A stretch of DNA of 7,171 bases from CAMLKC01 sp035493555 (GCA_035493555.1 DATJIC010000004.1:1-7171), one strand, 5' to 3'. Shown: positions 1 through 6,079, numbered from the stretch's first letter. Notes: generated by a model not told the origin, from the letters alone. Made by a program: numbers and translations.

Positions 1-615
1 AATAAGCTCACGCGCCTCCAGGCCCGTAAGGTGGGCAACCATGTGCAGCAGCAACGCGTACTGCGCAATATTAAACGGAGCGCCCAAAAAGACATCCCAC
101 GAACGCTGGTACAGCTGAAGCCGGAGCTTACCCTTGGTAACGTCAAACTGGAACATCGTGTGGCAGGGCGGCAGGCGCATCTCGTCCAGTTCGCCCGCGT
201 TCCACGCGCTGACGATAATCGCCTTGGAGTCGGGGTTGGTTTTTATCTGGTCGATCGCCCATTGCAGCTGATCAAACTCGGTACCGTCGGGACGCTTCCA
301 GTGACGCCACTGCACGCCGTACACGCGGCCTAAATCGGTTTTACCCTCGTGCAAAAACCCGTCCCAGTAATGAATTTTGTGGTCATGCAAGTACTGCACC
401 TCGGAGCTGCCCGAAATGAACCAAAACAGCTCGTGCAGCAAAATCTTAAACGGCATTTGTTTGGTGGTGAGCAGCGGGAAGCCCTGGCGCATGTCAAACC
501 GCACCTGCGCGCCGAACACCGACTTGATATCGTGAATACCGCGCGTGTGTTTGCTTTTGCCGTTTTTTATAATGTCGCTCATTAACTTTAAATACTGATA
601 TTCCGAGTGAACCAT
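1..615 (-). CDS. thyA: Thymidylate synthase ThyA, C-terminus cut by window edge
   Basis: Methylates dUMP to dTMP using methylene-tetrahydrofolate, in the cytosol. I translated 205 codons from the ATG at 613-615 to the window edge, against about 264 residues for E. coli ThyA, so roughly the last quarter is missing. Family motifs are clear: FPLLTTK (46-52), ELFWFISGS (62-70), RVYGVQWRHW (97-106), IIVSAWN (133-139), the catalytic cysteine in LPPCH (Cys151), and YQRSWD...PFNIAQYALLLHM (169-192) with the uracil-binding Asn182. The start is supported by a strong Shine-Dalgarno at 620-630. It is the last visible gene of a leftward operon, one base after the deaminase stop. Oddities: the RTGTGT phosphate loop reads RGIHDI, the paired arginines before IIVSAWN (E. 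coli R126-R127) read K131-A132, and Trp173 sits where Cys or a small residue is usual. Family identity is near certain; the substitutions are described under findings. Confidence 0.96.
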   Translation of the reverse strand, partial: MVHSEYQYLKLMSDIIKNGKSKHTRGIHDIKSVFGAQVRFDMRQGFPLLTTKQMPFKILLHELFWFISGSSEVQYLHDHKIHYWDGFLHEGKTDLGRVYGVQWRHWKRPDGTEFDQLQWAIDQIKTNPDSKAIIVSAWNAGELDEMRLPPCHTMFQFDVTKGKLRLQLYQRSWDVFLGAPFNIAQYALLLHMVAHLTGLEARELI

Positions 616-616
616 T

Positions 617-1615
617 TTACCCCTCCTCCTTATTTATTTTTTCAGGAACAACCCTTCGGACCGTTTTGCCCGCTTTTTCCAGCAGCTGCACCGCATAGCC
701 GGCCGAATGATCTTCGCTATACACAAATTCGGCAATGCTCGTCTCGCTAAACATACGCGCGCACGACGGACAGGGCAAAAGGTTAATAAACAACGTCGTG
801 TCCTTAAGGTTGATCTTTTCTTCGGCCGCCTTAACAATCAGCTCAACTTCGGCGTGAACGGCATCGTAATGGTTAAGGTCGCCGGGAGGAGAAAAGTTAA
901 CCTCACGCGACGGGCCGTAGTGCCATGCATACGTTTGGAAGGGAACGACTTTGTTAAATGCCGTGGCTATAAGTTCGTACGTTCCCTCGGCGGTCTTTTT
1001 GCCGAGCGCCACGCCAGTTTGGTATGAATGATCATACGACGCGCAACTTGCCGTTTGGGCCGCCTCTAGCATTGCCGCCTCAGAAAGAGGAGCGTTCACA
1101 TGTATCTCGTACTGTTCGCGTAGCTTGGGCCACAACGCCGCCTCGTACTCACGCGCCTCCTGCTCATCGGCAAACGGCGAGACTTGCTCGTACGGCAACC
1201 CCGCCTGAACGAGCGCATAGAATGTCCCGCTGGTATGAAACATCAGTTTCCAGGAGCCGTTAATAAAAATAGCACGCGAAAAGCCTGTTTTTTCAAACAG
1301 GTGTTTTTGCTCACGCTGAAAATAACTAAGCGTGTAAATTTTGTGCGGCGCAGCAGAACCGTTTACTTTTTGAATAATCTCTTCAATGTCAGCTAGCGTC
1401 AGCATCGTAAACTGCGGCTGGTTTTCAAACCCCAGCACATACGGCTCTTTTGCTATGCCTATAACCATATTGCCAAGCGGCAAGTAACGCTTTACCAGCT
1501 GGGCAAAGCGGCGTTTTGTAATGGTACGCGGGGCGGCGATAAAAATAGCATCTAGCTCACGGATAGGTTTTTTGCTTTTGAACGCCAGTTCGCTCCAATC
1601 AAAATCAGGCTTCAT
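617..1615 (-). CDS. Two-domain protein with C-terminal dCMP/cytidine deaminase domain
   Basis: The C-terminal half (about 170-325) is a zinc-dependent deaminase of the cytidine/deoxycytidylate family. HAE (254-256) supplies a zinc ligand and the proton-shuttle Glu256, and PCPSCAR (281-287) supplies Cys282 and Cys285. The tail DHSAGYAVQLLEKAGKTV is typical of dCMP deaminases. The residues before HAE (SYDHSYQTGVAL, ATAFN) fit the first strands of that fold. Residues 1-165 are an extra domain I do not recognise. It looks alpha/beta, with strands such as DAIFIAAPR (22-30), MVIGIA (50-55) and RAIFING (114-120), and has no P-loop. At 332 residues the protein is about twice the length of a simple dCMP deaminase. 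It overlaps the HIT gene by 11 bp and ends one base before thyA, so dCMP to dUMP for ThyA is the likely role. The substrate is inferred from context; another cytosine-type substrate cannot be excluded. Confidence 0.85.
   Translation of the reverse strand: MKPDFDWSELAFKSKKPIRELDAIFIAAPRTITKRRFAQLVKRYLPLGNMVIGIAKEPYVLGFENQPQFTMLTLADIEEIIQKVNGSAAPHKIYTLSYFQREQKHLFEKTGFSRAIFINGSWKLMFHTSGTFYALVQAGLPYEQVSPFADEQEAREYEAALWPKLREQYEIHVNAPLSEAAMLEAAQTASCASYDHSYQTGVALGKKTAEGTYELIATAFNKVVPFQTYAWHYGPSREVNFSPPGDLNHYDAVHAEVELIVKAAEEKINLKDTTLFINLLPCPSCARMFSETSIAEFVYSEDHSAGYAVQLLEKAGKTVRRVVPEKINKEEG
620..630 (-). promoter_or_regulatory. Strong ribosome binding site of thyA
   Basis: The minus strand reads AGGAGGAGGGG, five bases before the thyA ATG and inside the last codons of the deaminase gene. 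It is the strongest Shine-Dalgarno in the leftward operon. It fixes the thyA start and suggests efficient independent initiation on ThyA within a coupled message. Confidence 0.85.
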
Positions 1616-2132
1616 TTTGGTACTTCTTTGTAAAACGCTTGCTCAGCTTAGTGATTTTTTCGGCTTCTGCTTTATACAAATTGGCGTTCTCGAGCGGCGT
1701 GTTTTTTAACTTTCGATAGTTCCATACAGAGAGATCGGGTGCATCGAACGGCACGCAGTGAAAATGGAGGTGATCCGTTACCGTGCTCTGTGCCACCGAA
1801 CCTTCTTTTTCAACCAGCTGCATACCTTTTACCCCGTGTACATCGCGGATCATTTTTTTGGCAATATACATAAATTTGCGAATTGTTTCCCACTCGCCAG
1901 GAGTCAGATCCTTTACCGAACGGACATGCCGGCGCGGCAGAATCATAAAGTGGCCGTCGATATAGGCAAACAATGCAATAGTCATAACAATGCCGTTTTC
2001 TTCGTGGATAACGTATTTGTCGTTGAGGTCACAAAAAACACATTTTCCCACCGACTGCCAGATTTCATCATACTTTCCGGTTACTCTGGCGTCTCGGTAC
2101 AGCTCTTGTTTTCTTTGGGTCTCGTCGGTCAT
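1605..2132 (-). CDS. HIT-family (histidine triad) nucleotide-binding protein
   Basis: HIT proteins hydrolyse or transfer nucleotidyl groups from phosphoanhydride or phosphoramidate substrates such as AMP-lysine or Ap4A. The signature HLHFHCV at 121-127 gives His121, His123 and the nucleophile His125, preceded by the usual phosphate-binding stretch (SVAQSTVTD). HFMILPRRHV (61-70) is the conserved strand and helix. CVFC (31-34), with His69, could form the zinc site found in many HIT proteins. The 175 residues are longer than minimal HINT proteins (about 110-130) because of extra N- and C-terminal helices (1-28 and 140-175); the C-terminal one is lysine-rich. The ATG overlaps the upstream stop as TAATG, implying coupled translation, and the 3' end overlaps the deaminase start by 11 bp. 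It ends in TGA, evidence that UGA is not recoded. The substrate cannot be told from sequence; the neighbouring nucleotidyltransferase suggests a nucleotidylated intermediate. Confidence 0.9.
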   Translation of the reverse strand: MTDETQRKQELYRDARVTGKYDEIWQSVGKCVFCDLNDKYVIHEENGIVMTIALFAYIDGHFMILPRRHVRSVKDLTPGEWETIRKFMYIAKKMIRDVHGVKGMQLVEKEGSVAQSTVTDHLHFHCVPFDAPDLSVWNYRKLKNTPLENANLYKAEAEKITKLSKRFTKKYQNEA

Positions 2133-2686
2133 TACTTTTCTTTGAGCGGTTCTTTACGGTACTGCATGAAGTCTTTTAGGACCTCGCTTAGATGCCCGCC
2201 AATGGCGCGCTGAAGAATCTGCGTCGTTGAGATAGCCGTTGACTGGCGGTCAACCACCAGTACCTCGCCGCCGTAGCCAACCACGGTTTTATACTCGCGT
2301 GAATTCTTGTAGTCATCGGTCCAGTCCTCTTTGACTGTTACGTAGACATCAGGCCGCAGCAAACCAAGTGACGGCTGGCAGCTGGGTTCGGGCAAAATAG
2401 TAACAAAATCAACAAAACGGAGGTAGGTAAGCATTTCGGCCCGGATTTTCTCGTCAAGAATAGGCTTATTCGGGCCTTTTACCTGCTTAATGGCGTTATT
2501 GCTGCTGACGCCCACAACCAGAATGTCGCCGTTTTCGCTCGCTTTTTCCAGGTAGCGGCATTGTCCGGCATGAATAAGATCCCACGAGCCAGCCGTAAAG
2601 ACAACTTTTTTATTTTTCTCCCTCAGTTTCTCGCCAAGTACCATCAAATCACTCTGCGAGATCAGTCGCTTCTTCCAGCTCGACAT
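2132..2686 (-). CDS. Cytidylyltransferase-like (RfaE/HldE C-terminal type) nucleotidyltransferase
   Basis: This 184-residue protein resembles the nucleotidyltransferase half of HldE/RfaE and glycerol-3-phosphate or phosphoethanolamine cytidylyltransferases, which join a phosphorylated substrate to a nucleotide and release pyrophosphate. Visible features in order: VVFTAGSWDLIHAGQCRYLEKA (28-49, equivalent to FTNGCFDILHAGHVRYLEQA), GDILVVGV (53-60), IRAEMLTYLRFVD (81-93), a LRPDVYV strand (110-116), GGEVLVV (139-145) and ISTTQIL (152-158, equivalent to the STT..I nucleotide motif). The oddity is the HxGH motif: His39 is present but the second histidine is Gln42. A GAGGGAAG Shine-Dalgarno precedes the ATG. 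It lies 26 bp after the kinase gene and its stop overlaps the HIT start, so the kinase may make its phosphorylated substrate. Whether it uses CTP or ATP, and on what, is not visible. Confidence 0.85.
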   Translation of the reverse strand: MSSWKKRLISQSDLMVLGEKLREKNKKVVFTAGSWDLIHAGQCRYLEKASENGDILVVGVSSNNAIKQVKGPNKPILDEKIRAEMLTYLRFVDFVTILPEPSCQPSLGLLRPDVYVTVKEDWTDDYKNSREYKTVVGYGGEVLVVDRQSTAISTTQILQRAIGGHLSEVLKDFMQYRKEPLKEK

Positions 2687-2712
2687 ATTCTTCCCTCAAC
2701 CTCGTTTTTATG

Positions 2713-3702
2713 CTATACGTAGCGTATCATATTACGTTTATGTAGTATATCCCTTGTCCGCACGTAATGCTCGTTGGCATGCAGAAATTCGTATGGGTTA
2801 TGACGGAGAAATTTGTAAAAATCGTATAACAAAAAGAGGGAAATAAGATCCTCCAGCAGCGTTTCGTCTACGGCTCCGGACGAACACCCGCGTTTTATAT
2901 ATCCTGAATGTAAAAAATACTTGTATACCTTTTCTGCAGGTTTGTATTTGCAGTCGACAAGTAAAAAAGCAAGTGTGCGGGCAATATCCACCACGGGCAA
3001 CCCTTGCGCGGTTTTTTCAAAGTCGAGTACACCGCTAAGCACGGTTTTATTTAAGGTAAAAGCGGGCGCTGCCGAACCGCCGAACAAAATGTTCCCCCGA
3101 ACAAAATCCATATGCAGCGCCTGCTGGCCGCTTTTTACTTGGCATTTTTTAAGAGTATTCTGGCTAGCAGCAAAAACACCGGGCTCGAGCCGTAGCCCAA
3201 GTTTTTGGGACACAGCCCGCACCACCTTATCGTCTGCAAAATACCGGCGCATGCGCTGAAGAATCGCACCGTAATCATCGTACACGGAGGGCAAGCCAGC
3301 AGGAGGCATATCCGCCAAAAGAAAATGCATGTCGCTCATAGCTTTGCCAAGCAGCTTTAAATGATCCATGGTATACGCCTCCCACGGTATGGTGGTACCG
3401 GGAAGATAAGTGTACGCTCCAGCATACACAGTGGCAGCAGGTGTTTTAATTTGCAGAAGACGTCTATCAACCCTTTGGCGGGCAGGGAAGTCCTTACCGG
3501 CAAGAAACTCGGACACGGCATCGGTCCGGCGGACCCGGTCGGCAATGCCAGCTTCGCGTTTGAAAAACGTCACGCTACGCATTGACCCGTCGGCCATCTC
3601 AACCGGCCAGATTTCATTACGGTACCCTTTTTGCGGCGTGTGGATTTTTGCCGGCCGGATACCGTACGCCCGCAACACCTCTCCTAAAATTGATTCGTAC
3701 AT
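2713..3702 (-). CDS. APH/choline-kinase-fold small-molecule phosphotransferase
   Basis: This is a 329-residue kinase of the aminoglycoside phosphotransferase fold, the group that also holds choline/ethanolamine kinases, homoserine kinase II and CotS-like proteins. The catalytic loop is LHMDFVRGNILF (196-207), with Asp199 as catalytic base and Asn204 as metal ligand. The DFG-equivalent is VLDFE (225-229), with Asp227. TYLPGTTIPW (98-107) matches the hinge region and VVDIARTLAFLL (237-248) the conserved following helix. The N-terminal lobe has KGYRNEIWPV (25-34) in the nucleotide-loop position. No signal peptide or membrane segment is seen. It heads the leftward operon, divergent from tmk, with a candidate promoter placing the transcript start only a few bases before the ATG; no Shine-Dalgarno is present. 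Position next to an HxGH-type nucleotidyltransferase recalls Kennedy-type pairs (alcohol kinase plus cytidylyltransferase), but the substrate is unknown and antibiotic resistance is not implied. Confidence 0.85.
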   Translation of the reverse strand: MYESILGEVLRAYGIRPAKIHTPQKGYRNEIWPVEMADGSMRSVTFFKREAGIADRVRRTDAVSEFLAGKDFPARQRVDRRLLQIKTPAATVYAGAYTYLPGTTIPWEAYTMDHLKLLGKAMSDMHFLLADMPPAGLPSVYDDYGAILQRMRRYFADDKVVRAVSQKLGLRLEPGVFAASQNTLKKCQVKSGQQALHMDFVRGNILFGGSAAPAFTLNKTVLSGVLDFEKTAQGLPVVDIARTLAFLLVDCKYKPAEKVYKYFLHSGYIKRGCSSGAVDETLLEDLISLFLLYDFYKFLRHNPYEFLHANEHYVRTRDILHKRNMIRYV

Positions 3703-3713
3703 TATATACTAAT

Positions 3714-3742
3714 AGTGTAAACGGTAGCGGACAATCGGTAAA
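3714..3742 (-). promoter_or_regulatory. Candidate promoter of the leftward five-gene operon
   Basis: On the minus strand, TTTACC (3737-3742) and TACACT (3714-3719) are separated by exactly 17 bp; each matches the sigma-70 consensus at four of six bases. The -10 ends 11 nt before the kinase ATG, so transcription would begin about 4 nt upstream of the start codon. This gives a nearly leaderless message and explains why no Shine-Dalgarno is seen. The same TACACT hexamer occurs in the rplJ promoter. Confidence 0.5.
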
Positions 3743-3750
3743 CAAGCGTA

Positions 3751-3756
3751 GGGAGG
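3751..3756 (+). promoter_or_regulatory. Ribosome binding site deciding the tmk start
   Basis: GGGAGG lies five bases before an in-frame TTG at 3762. The in-frame GTG at 3756-3758 overlaps the Shine-Dalgarno itself and so cannot be the start. The only in-frame ATG upstream (3582) lies deep inside the divergent kinase gene. The TTG is therefore preferred. Confidence 0.75.
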
Positions 3757-3761
3757 TGCTT

Positions 3762-4412
3762 TTGGAACAACTGCACGGAAGATACATCGTTATTGAGGGC
3801 CCAGACGGCACCGGAAAAACCACTCACGCCAAGCTCCTCACTGAGACGCTGGCCAGCAGCGGGATCAAAAGCCGCTACGTGCATGAGCCGGGCGAAACCC
3901 CCATGGGCCAGGAGCTTGAAAAACTCATTAAAAACCGTGACCTTATACGAAGTCCGACTGCTAACTTTTTATTATTTACCGCCGCACGTCTTGAAGCCTA
4001 CCAACAGATCATTCAGCCAACTCTAGCCACCGGCGGAACAGTCGTGTCCGACCGCAACTGGCTCTCTTCGGTCGCTTATCAGGGTGCAGCCGGAAGGGTA
4101 GGTATCGAGAGAGTATACGAAGAATCGAGGAGATGGCTGCCCGACACCTACATGCAGCCGACCTTTACTATTTTGCTCCATGTACCAGGCGCACAGCGGC
4201 GGCAAATGCTTACTGCGCGCGCAACCAGCGAAAAGGACTATTTTGAATCCAAGCCAAGCCAGTTTCAAAAAGACCTTTTAAAGGGATATGAGGCTGTAGA
4301 ACAACTGATCATCGAAAATGGATACGCAGGCTGTCGCATTTCGGCCGAGGGAAGCATCCAGGACGTTCATGCCCGTATTATGGAACACCTGAGGCAAGGA
4401 GGGATTATTTAG
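3762..4412 (+). CDS. tmk: Thymidylate kinase (dTMP kinase)
   Basis: Phosphorylates dTMP to dTDP with ATP in the cytosol, the step after ThyA. From the TTG start the product is 216 residues, usual for bacterial Tmk. The P-loop is GPDGTGKTT (13-21) after YIVIE. EPGETPMGQEL (42-52) matches the REPGGTP substrate loop. The DRxxxSSxAYQG motif is present as SDRNWLSSVAYQG (96-108), with Asn99 in the usual Tyr position. The lid region (about 150-166, LTARATSEKDYF) carries Arg153 and Lys158; together with Gly16 in the P-loop this fits the bacterial type II arrangement, in which a lid arginine serves catalysis. It is divergent from the operon carrying the deaminase and thyA, so the last steps of dTTP supply share one 59-bp intergenic region. 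The 3' end overlaps the convergent hypothetical gene by 8 bp. Start choice is argued under the ribosome binding site. Confidence 0.93.
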   Translation: MEQLHGRYIVIEGPDGTGKTTHAKLLTETLASSGIKSRYVHEPGETPMGQELEKLIKNRDLIRSPTANFLLFTAARLEAYQQIIQPTLATGGTVVSDRNWLSSVAYQGAAGRVGIERVYEESRRWLPDTYMQPTFTILLHVPGAQRRQMLTARATSEKDYFESKPSQFQKDLLKGYEAVEQLIIENGYAGCRISAEGSIQDVHARIMEHLRQGGII

Positions 4413-5274
4413 AATCGCTTTCAGGCGCGGCATACTTTGCATAATACGAAGTAGCAAGCGGCTGAAGCCATCTGCGCGACCGGTCCCATTCCTGCGATAG
4501 CTCTTGGGCATACGGATACCAGCCCTCTATCTTTTCATATAGCTCCTCGTGCCGGTCCGGGTTTCGTACAAGACGGTCAAGATGAGCATCGTTATCCCTA
4601 CGAGCTTCGTCGTCCCCGCGGACAAGAAAGGCTTTTCGCTGGACAACCTGCAGTAGTCCATCCGGAAGCTCCAGCTCGGCAACGGTCTGTTTACGCAAAA
4701 TGGTAGCCGCTGGGATATGAGGCCGCATCGTTTTGGTCTTATAGCGGCCCGGCGCATCTATAAATTCAAAGCCTTTACAAGCAAGGGCATACCTTACTTC
4801 AGCGTCCATTTCTTCGGTCGCGGCGCTGTCGAGCGGATGGGAAAGTTTTGCAAGCTCCAGCGAGCCCAGCTTAGGATAATCGATTAGAAGCCCAAGAAGA
4901 TCAACAGGCGTTGCCGTTCCATTTTTAGCCGACTCGATACGTGCATCATCCATATCCACGACGCCGTCGTCAAGCACGCCCGGGTTAAACTCCATGCGGC
5001 GCCGGTGCGAATCGTAGAGTGACGCCTCAATAAGGCCGCGGAGATCCTGCGAAAGTTCGGGAGATTCGACCCAATCATGCTCATGAACCGCTACGCTCAT
5101 AGCCGCGTCTATACGGCTGTTGATGCGTAAAACGGAGGCCGCAAAGTATGTCTCGCGCTTTTTACGTAGGCCCCTCCGCCGTTCTTCAACCGCTGTCCAC
5201 GGTTCAAGCGGAACAGCCCCGTAGTCGGGGCGTTCTTTGCGGATAATGGGGTGTTGAGGCAGTTTTTCGCGCAT
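4405..5274 (-). CDS. Hypothetical protein, 289 residues, not recognised
   Basis: I find no family motif. The protein is highly charged and soluble, with no signal peptide or membrane segment and a single cysteine (in ALACKGFEF). The N-terminus is basic and proline-rich (REKLPQHPIIRKERPDYGAVP). An Arg/Lys-rich helix follows (VEERRRGLRKKRE), then an acidic middle (GVLDDGVVDMDDARIE), a leucine-rich stretch (PVDLLGLLIDYPKLGSLELAKL) and a Trp/Tyr-rich tail (EGWYPYAQELSQEWDRSRRWLQPL). I chose ATG 5274 over the in-frame TTG 18 bases upstream because that TTG touches the predicted -10 box and would fall outside the transcript. There is no Shine-Dalgarno at either start, which fits leaderless translation. 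It converges on tmk with an 8-bp overlap and is divergent from rplJ. The long frame with codon use like its neighbours supports a real gene; the function is unknown. Confidence 0.8.
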   Translation of the reverse strand: MREKLPQHPIIRKERPDYGAVPLEPWTAVEERRRGLRKKRETYFAASVLRINSRIDAAMSVAVHEHDWVESPELSQDLRGLIEASLYDSHRRRMEFNPGVLDDGVVDMDDARIESAKNGTATPVDLLGLLIDYPKLGSLELAKLSHPLDSAATEEMDAEVRYALACKGFEFIDAPGRYKTKTMRPHIPAATILRKQTVAELELPDGLLQVVQRKAFLVRGDDEARRDNDAHLDRLVRNPDRHEELYEKIEGWYPYAQELSQEWDRSRRWLQPLATSYYAKYAAPESDSK

Positions 5275-5283
5275 CGGCCATTT

Positions 5284-5312
5284 ATAATACAATAAAAAAG
5301 GTTATTTTACAA
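5284..5312 (-). promoter_or_regulatory. Candidate promoter of the hypothetical gene
   Basis: On the minus strand, TTGTAA (5307-5312) and TATTAT (5284-5289) are separated by 17 bp, matching consensus at four and five of six bases. The expected transcript start is about 2-3 nt before ATG 5274, so the message would be leaderless. The region 5275-5340 therefore serves as a divergent promoter region with rplJ. Confidence 0.55.
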
Positions 5313-5340
5313 TTTACACACGTCTGCTGGCTCCATATTG

Positions 5341-5370
5341 TTGACATTTTCACAGGTTGTCTGTTACACT
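5341..5370 (+). promoter_or_regulatory. Promoter of the rplJ-rplL operon (extended -10)
   Basis: A perfect TTGACA (5341-5346), an 18-bp spacer and TACACT (5365-5370), with the extended -10 element TG one base before it. Transcription is expected at about A5377, three bases before the first paired base of the L10-leader fold. That agreement supports both calls. It is the strongest promoter-like sequence in the window, as fits a ribosomal protein operon. Confidence 0.8.
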
Positions 5371-5379
5371 ACGTTTAGA

Positions 5380-5433
5380 CATTGCCAGAGACAGTAGCGG
5401 TGACCAGTCACTTAATCATGCTACCGAGGAATG
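5380..5433 (+). ncRNA. Ribosomal protein L10 leader (autoregulatory mRNA element)
   Basis: This is the RNA site bound by L10(L12)4, through which excess protein represses rplJ-rplL. The conserved core AGACAGUAGC...GCUACCGAGG is present. Pairings I can draw: an outer helix CATT(g)CC (5380-5386) with GGAATG (5428-5433); an asymmetric AGAGACA/CGA internal loop of kink-turn type; an inner helix GTAGC (5394-5398) with GCTAC (5420-5424); and an apical hairpin GTGA/TCAC (5400-5403 with 5408-5411). Sequence and location upstream of rplJ match the known L10 leader family. The fold was drawn by hand, not computed. Confidence 0.87.
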
Positions 5434-5451
5434 AAATAAACATTTCGAGTC

Positions 5452-5486
5452 AAGTCTTTTGTAATGCGAGAATCAAAGACTTTTTT
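5452..5486 (+). terminator. U-tailed hairpin in the rplJ leader, possible attenuator
   Basis: AAGTCTTT (5452-5459) and AAAGACTT (5475-5482) form an 8-bp AU-rich stem with a 15-nt loop, running into a T tract at 5481-5486. It sits 19 nt after the L10-binding fold and 69 nt before rplJ. In several Gram-positive bacteria the L10 leader acts through a terminator, so this may be the expression platform. The stem is weak in GC, so it could instead be a pause or partial terminator. The loop sequence GTAATG (5461-5466) can also pair with CATTAC (5499-5504). Confidence 0.5.
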
Positions 5487-5554
5487 CTTTGGCTTTCACA
5501 TTACCGTACGTTGACAATTCGGTCGGAAAAAACGTAACTAAAGAAAGGATTTTT

Positions 5555-6079
5555 ATGGCTATTTCACGCGATAAAAAGAACACTTTGGTTGCTGAAATGA
5601 GTGAGACATTCTCAAGTTCTAAAATGGCTGTGTTCGCACAGTACCAGGGCTTGAGTGTTGCTGACGTCCAAGAGCTCCGCGGTAAAGCCCGCGAAGCTGG
5701 TGTTGTGATCAAGGTTGTGAAGAACCGTCTTGTTCGCGTCGCTATGGCGTCAAACGATACTTACAAAGAAACCGACACGTCGCCGCTAACGGGCCAATTG
5801 CTTTACGCTTTTAGCTCTGAGGACGAGGTGGCTCCAGCACAGGTTTTGGATGCGTTTGCAAAAACCCACCCTAACTTGGTATTTGTTGGTGCTTTCTCAG
5901 GCGAAGGTGCGCTTCTTAGTGCCGCTGAAGTTAAGGCGCTTGCAGGTCTGCCTAGCAAGAACCAGCTTATCGGCCAAGTTATATCGCAACTGCTTTCACC
6001 AGTTCACGATGTTACCAACGCATTGTCGGGCAATTTGCACGCGCTGCTTGATGGCATTGAAGCTAAAGCAACCAGTTAA
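5555..6079 (+). CDS. rplJ: 50S ribosomal protein L10
   Basis: L10 (uL10) is the base of the ribosomal stalk: it binds 23S rRNA with L11 and carries L7/L12 dimers on its C-terminal helix. The 174-residue product has the normal length. Visible features are SRDKKNTLVAEM at the N-terminus, VFAQYQGLSVADVQELRGKAREAG (26-49), VKNRLVRVAM (55-64), the LAGLPSKNQLIGQVISQLL block (129-147), and a long C-terminal helix (about 148-173) that docks L12 dimers. The ATG at 5555 is chosen over the upstream frame because AGAAAGGA (5542-5549) sits correctly before it and the protein begins MAISRDKK, as in many L10s. The gene has its own promoter and L10-leader RNA; rplL follows after 30 bp. No rplK, rplA or rpoB is adjacent. 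Confidence 0.97.
   Translation: MAISRDKKNTLVAEMSETFSSSKMAVFAQYQGLSVADVQELRGKAREAGVVIKVVKNRLVRVAMASNDTYKETDTSPLTGQLLYAFSSEDEVAPAQVLDAFAKTHPNLVFVGAFSGEGALLSAAEVKALAGLPSKNQLIGQVISQLLSPVHDVTNALSGNLHALLDGIEAKATS

Noticed and set aside
3690..3718. TTGATT (3690-3695) and TAGTGT (3713-3718), 17 bp apart, as the tmk promoter.
   Set aside because: The -10 matches only three of six bases and the site overlaps the kinase start codon. tmk must have a promoter nearby, but I cannot place it with confidence.
3582..3761. The ATG at 3582 as the tmk start.
   Set aside because: It would add 60 non-homologous residues antisense to the conserved kinase gene and has no support from Tmk family length. The TTG at 3762 has a Shine-Dalgarno and gives the normal N-terminus.
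5275..5292. TTG at 5290-5292 as start of the hypothetical protein.
   Set aside because: It abuts the predicted -10 box on its upstream side and would not be in the transcript; no Shine-Dalgarno precedes it.
5511..5540. A second TTGACA (5511-5516) just before rplJ as a possible internal promoter.
   Set aside because: At an 18-bp spacing the -10 would be TAACTA, matching consensus at only two of six bases. The upstream promoter plus the L10 leader explains the operon.
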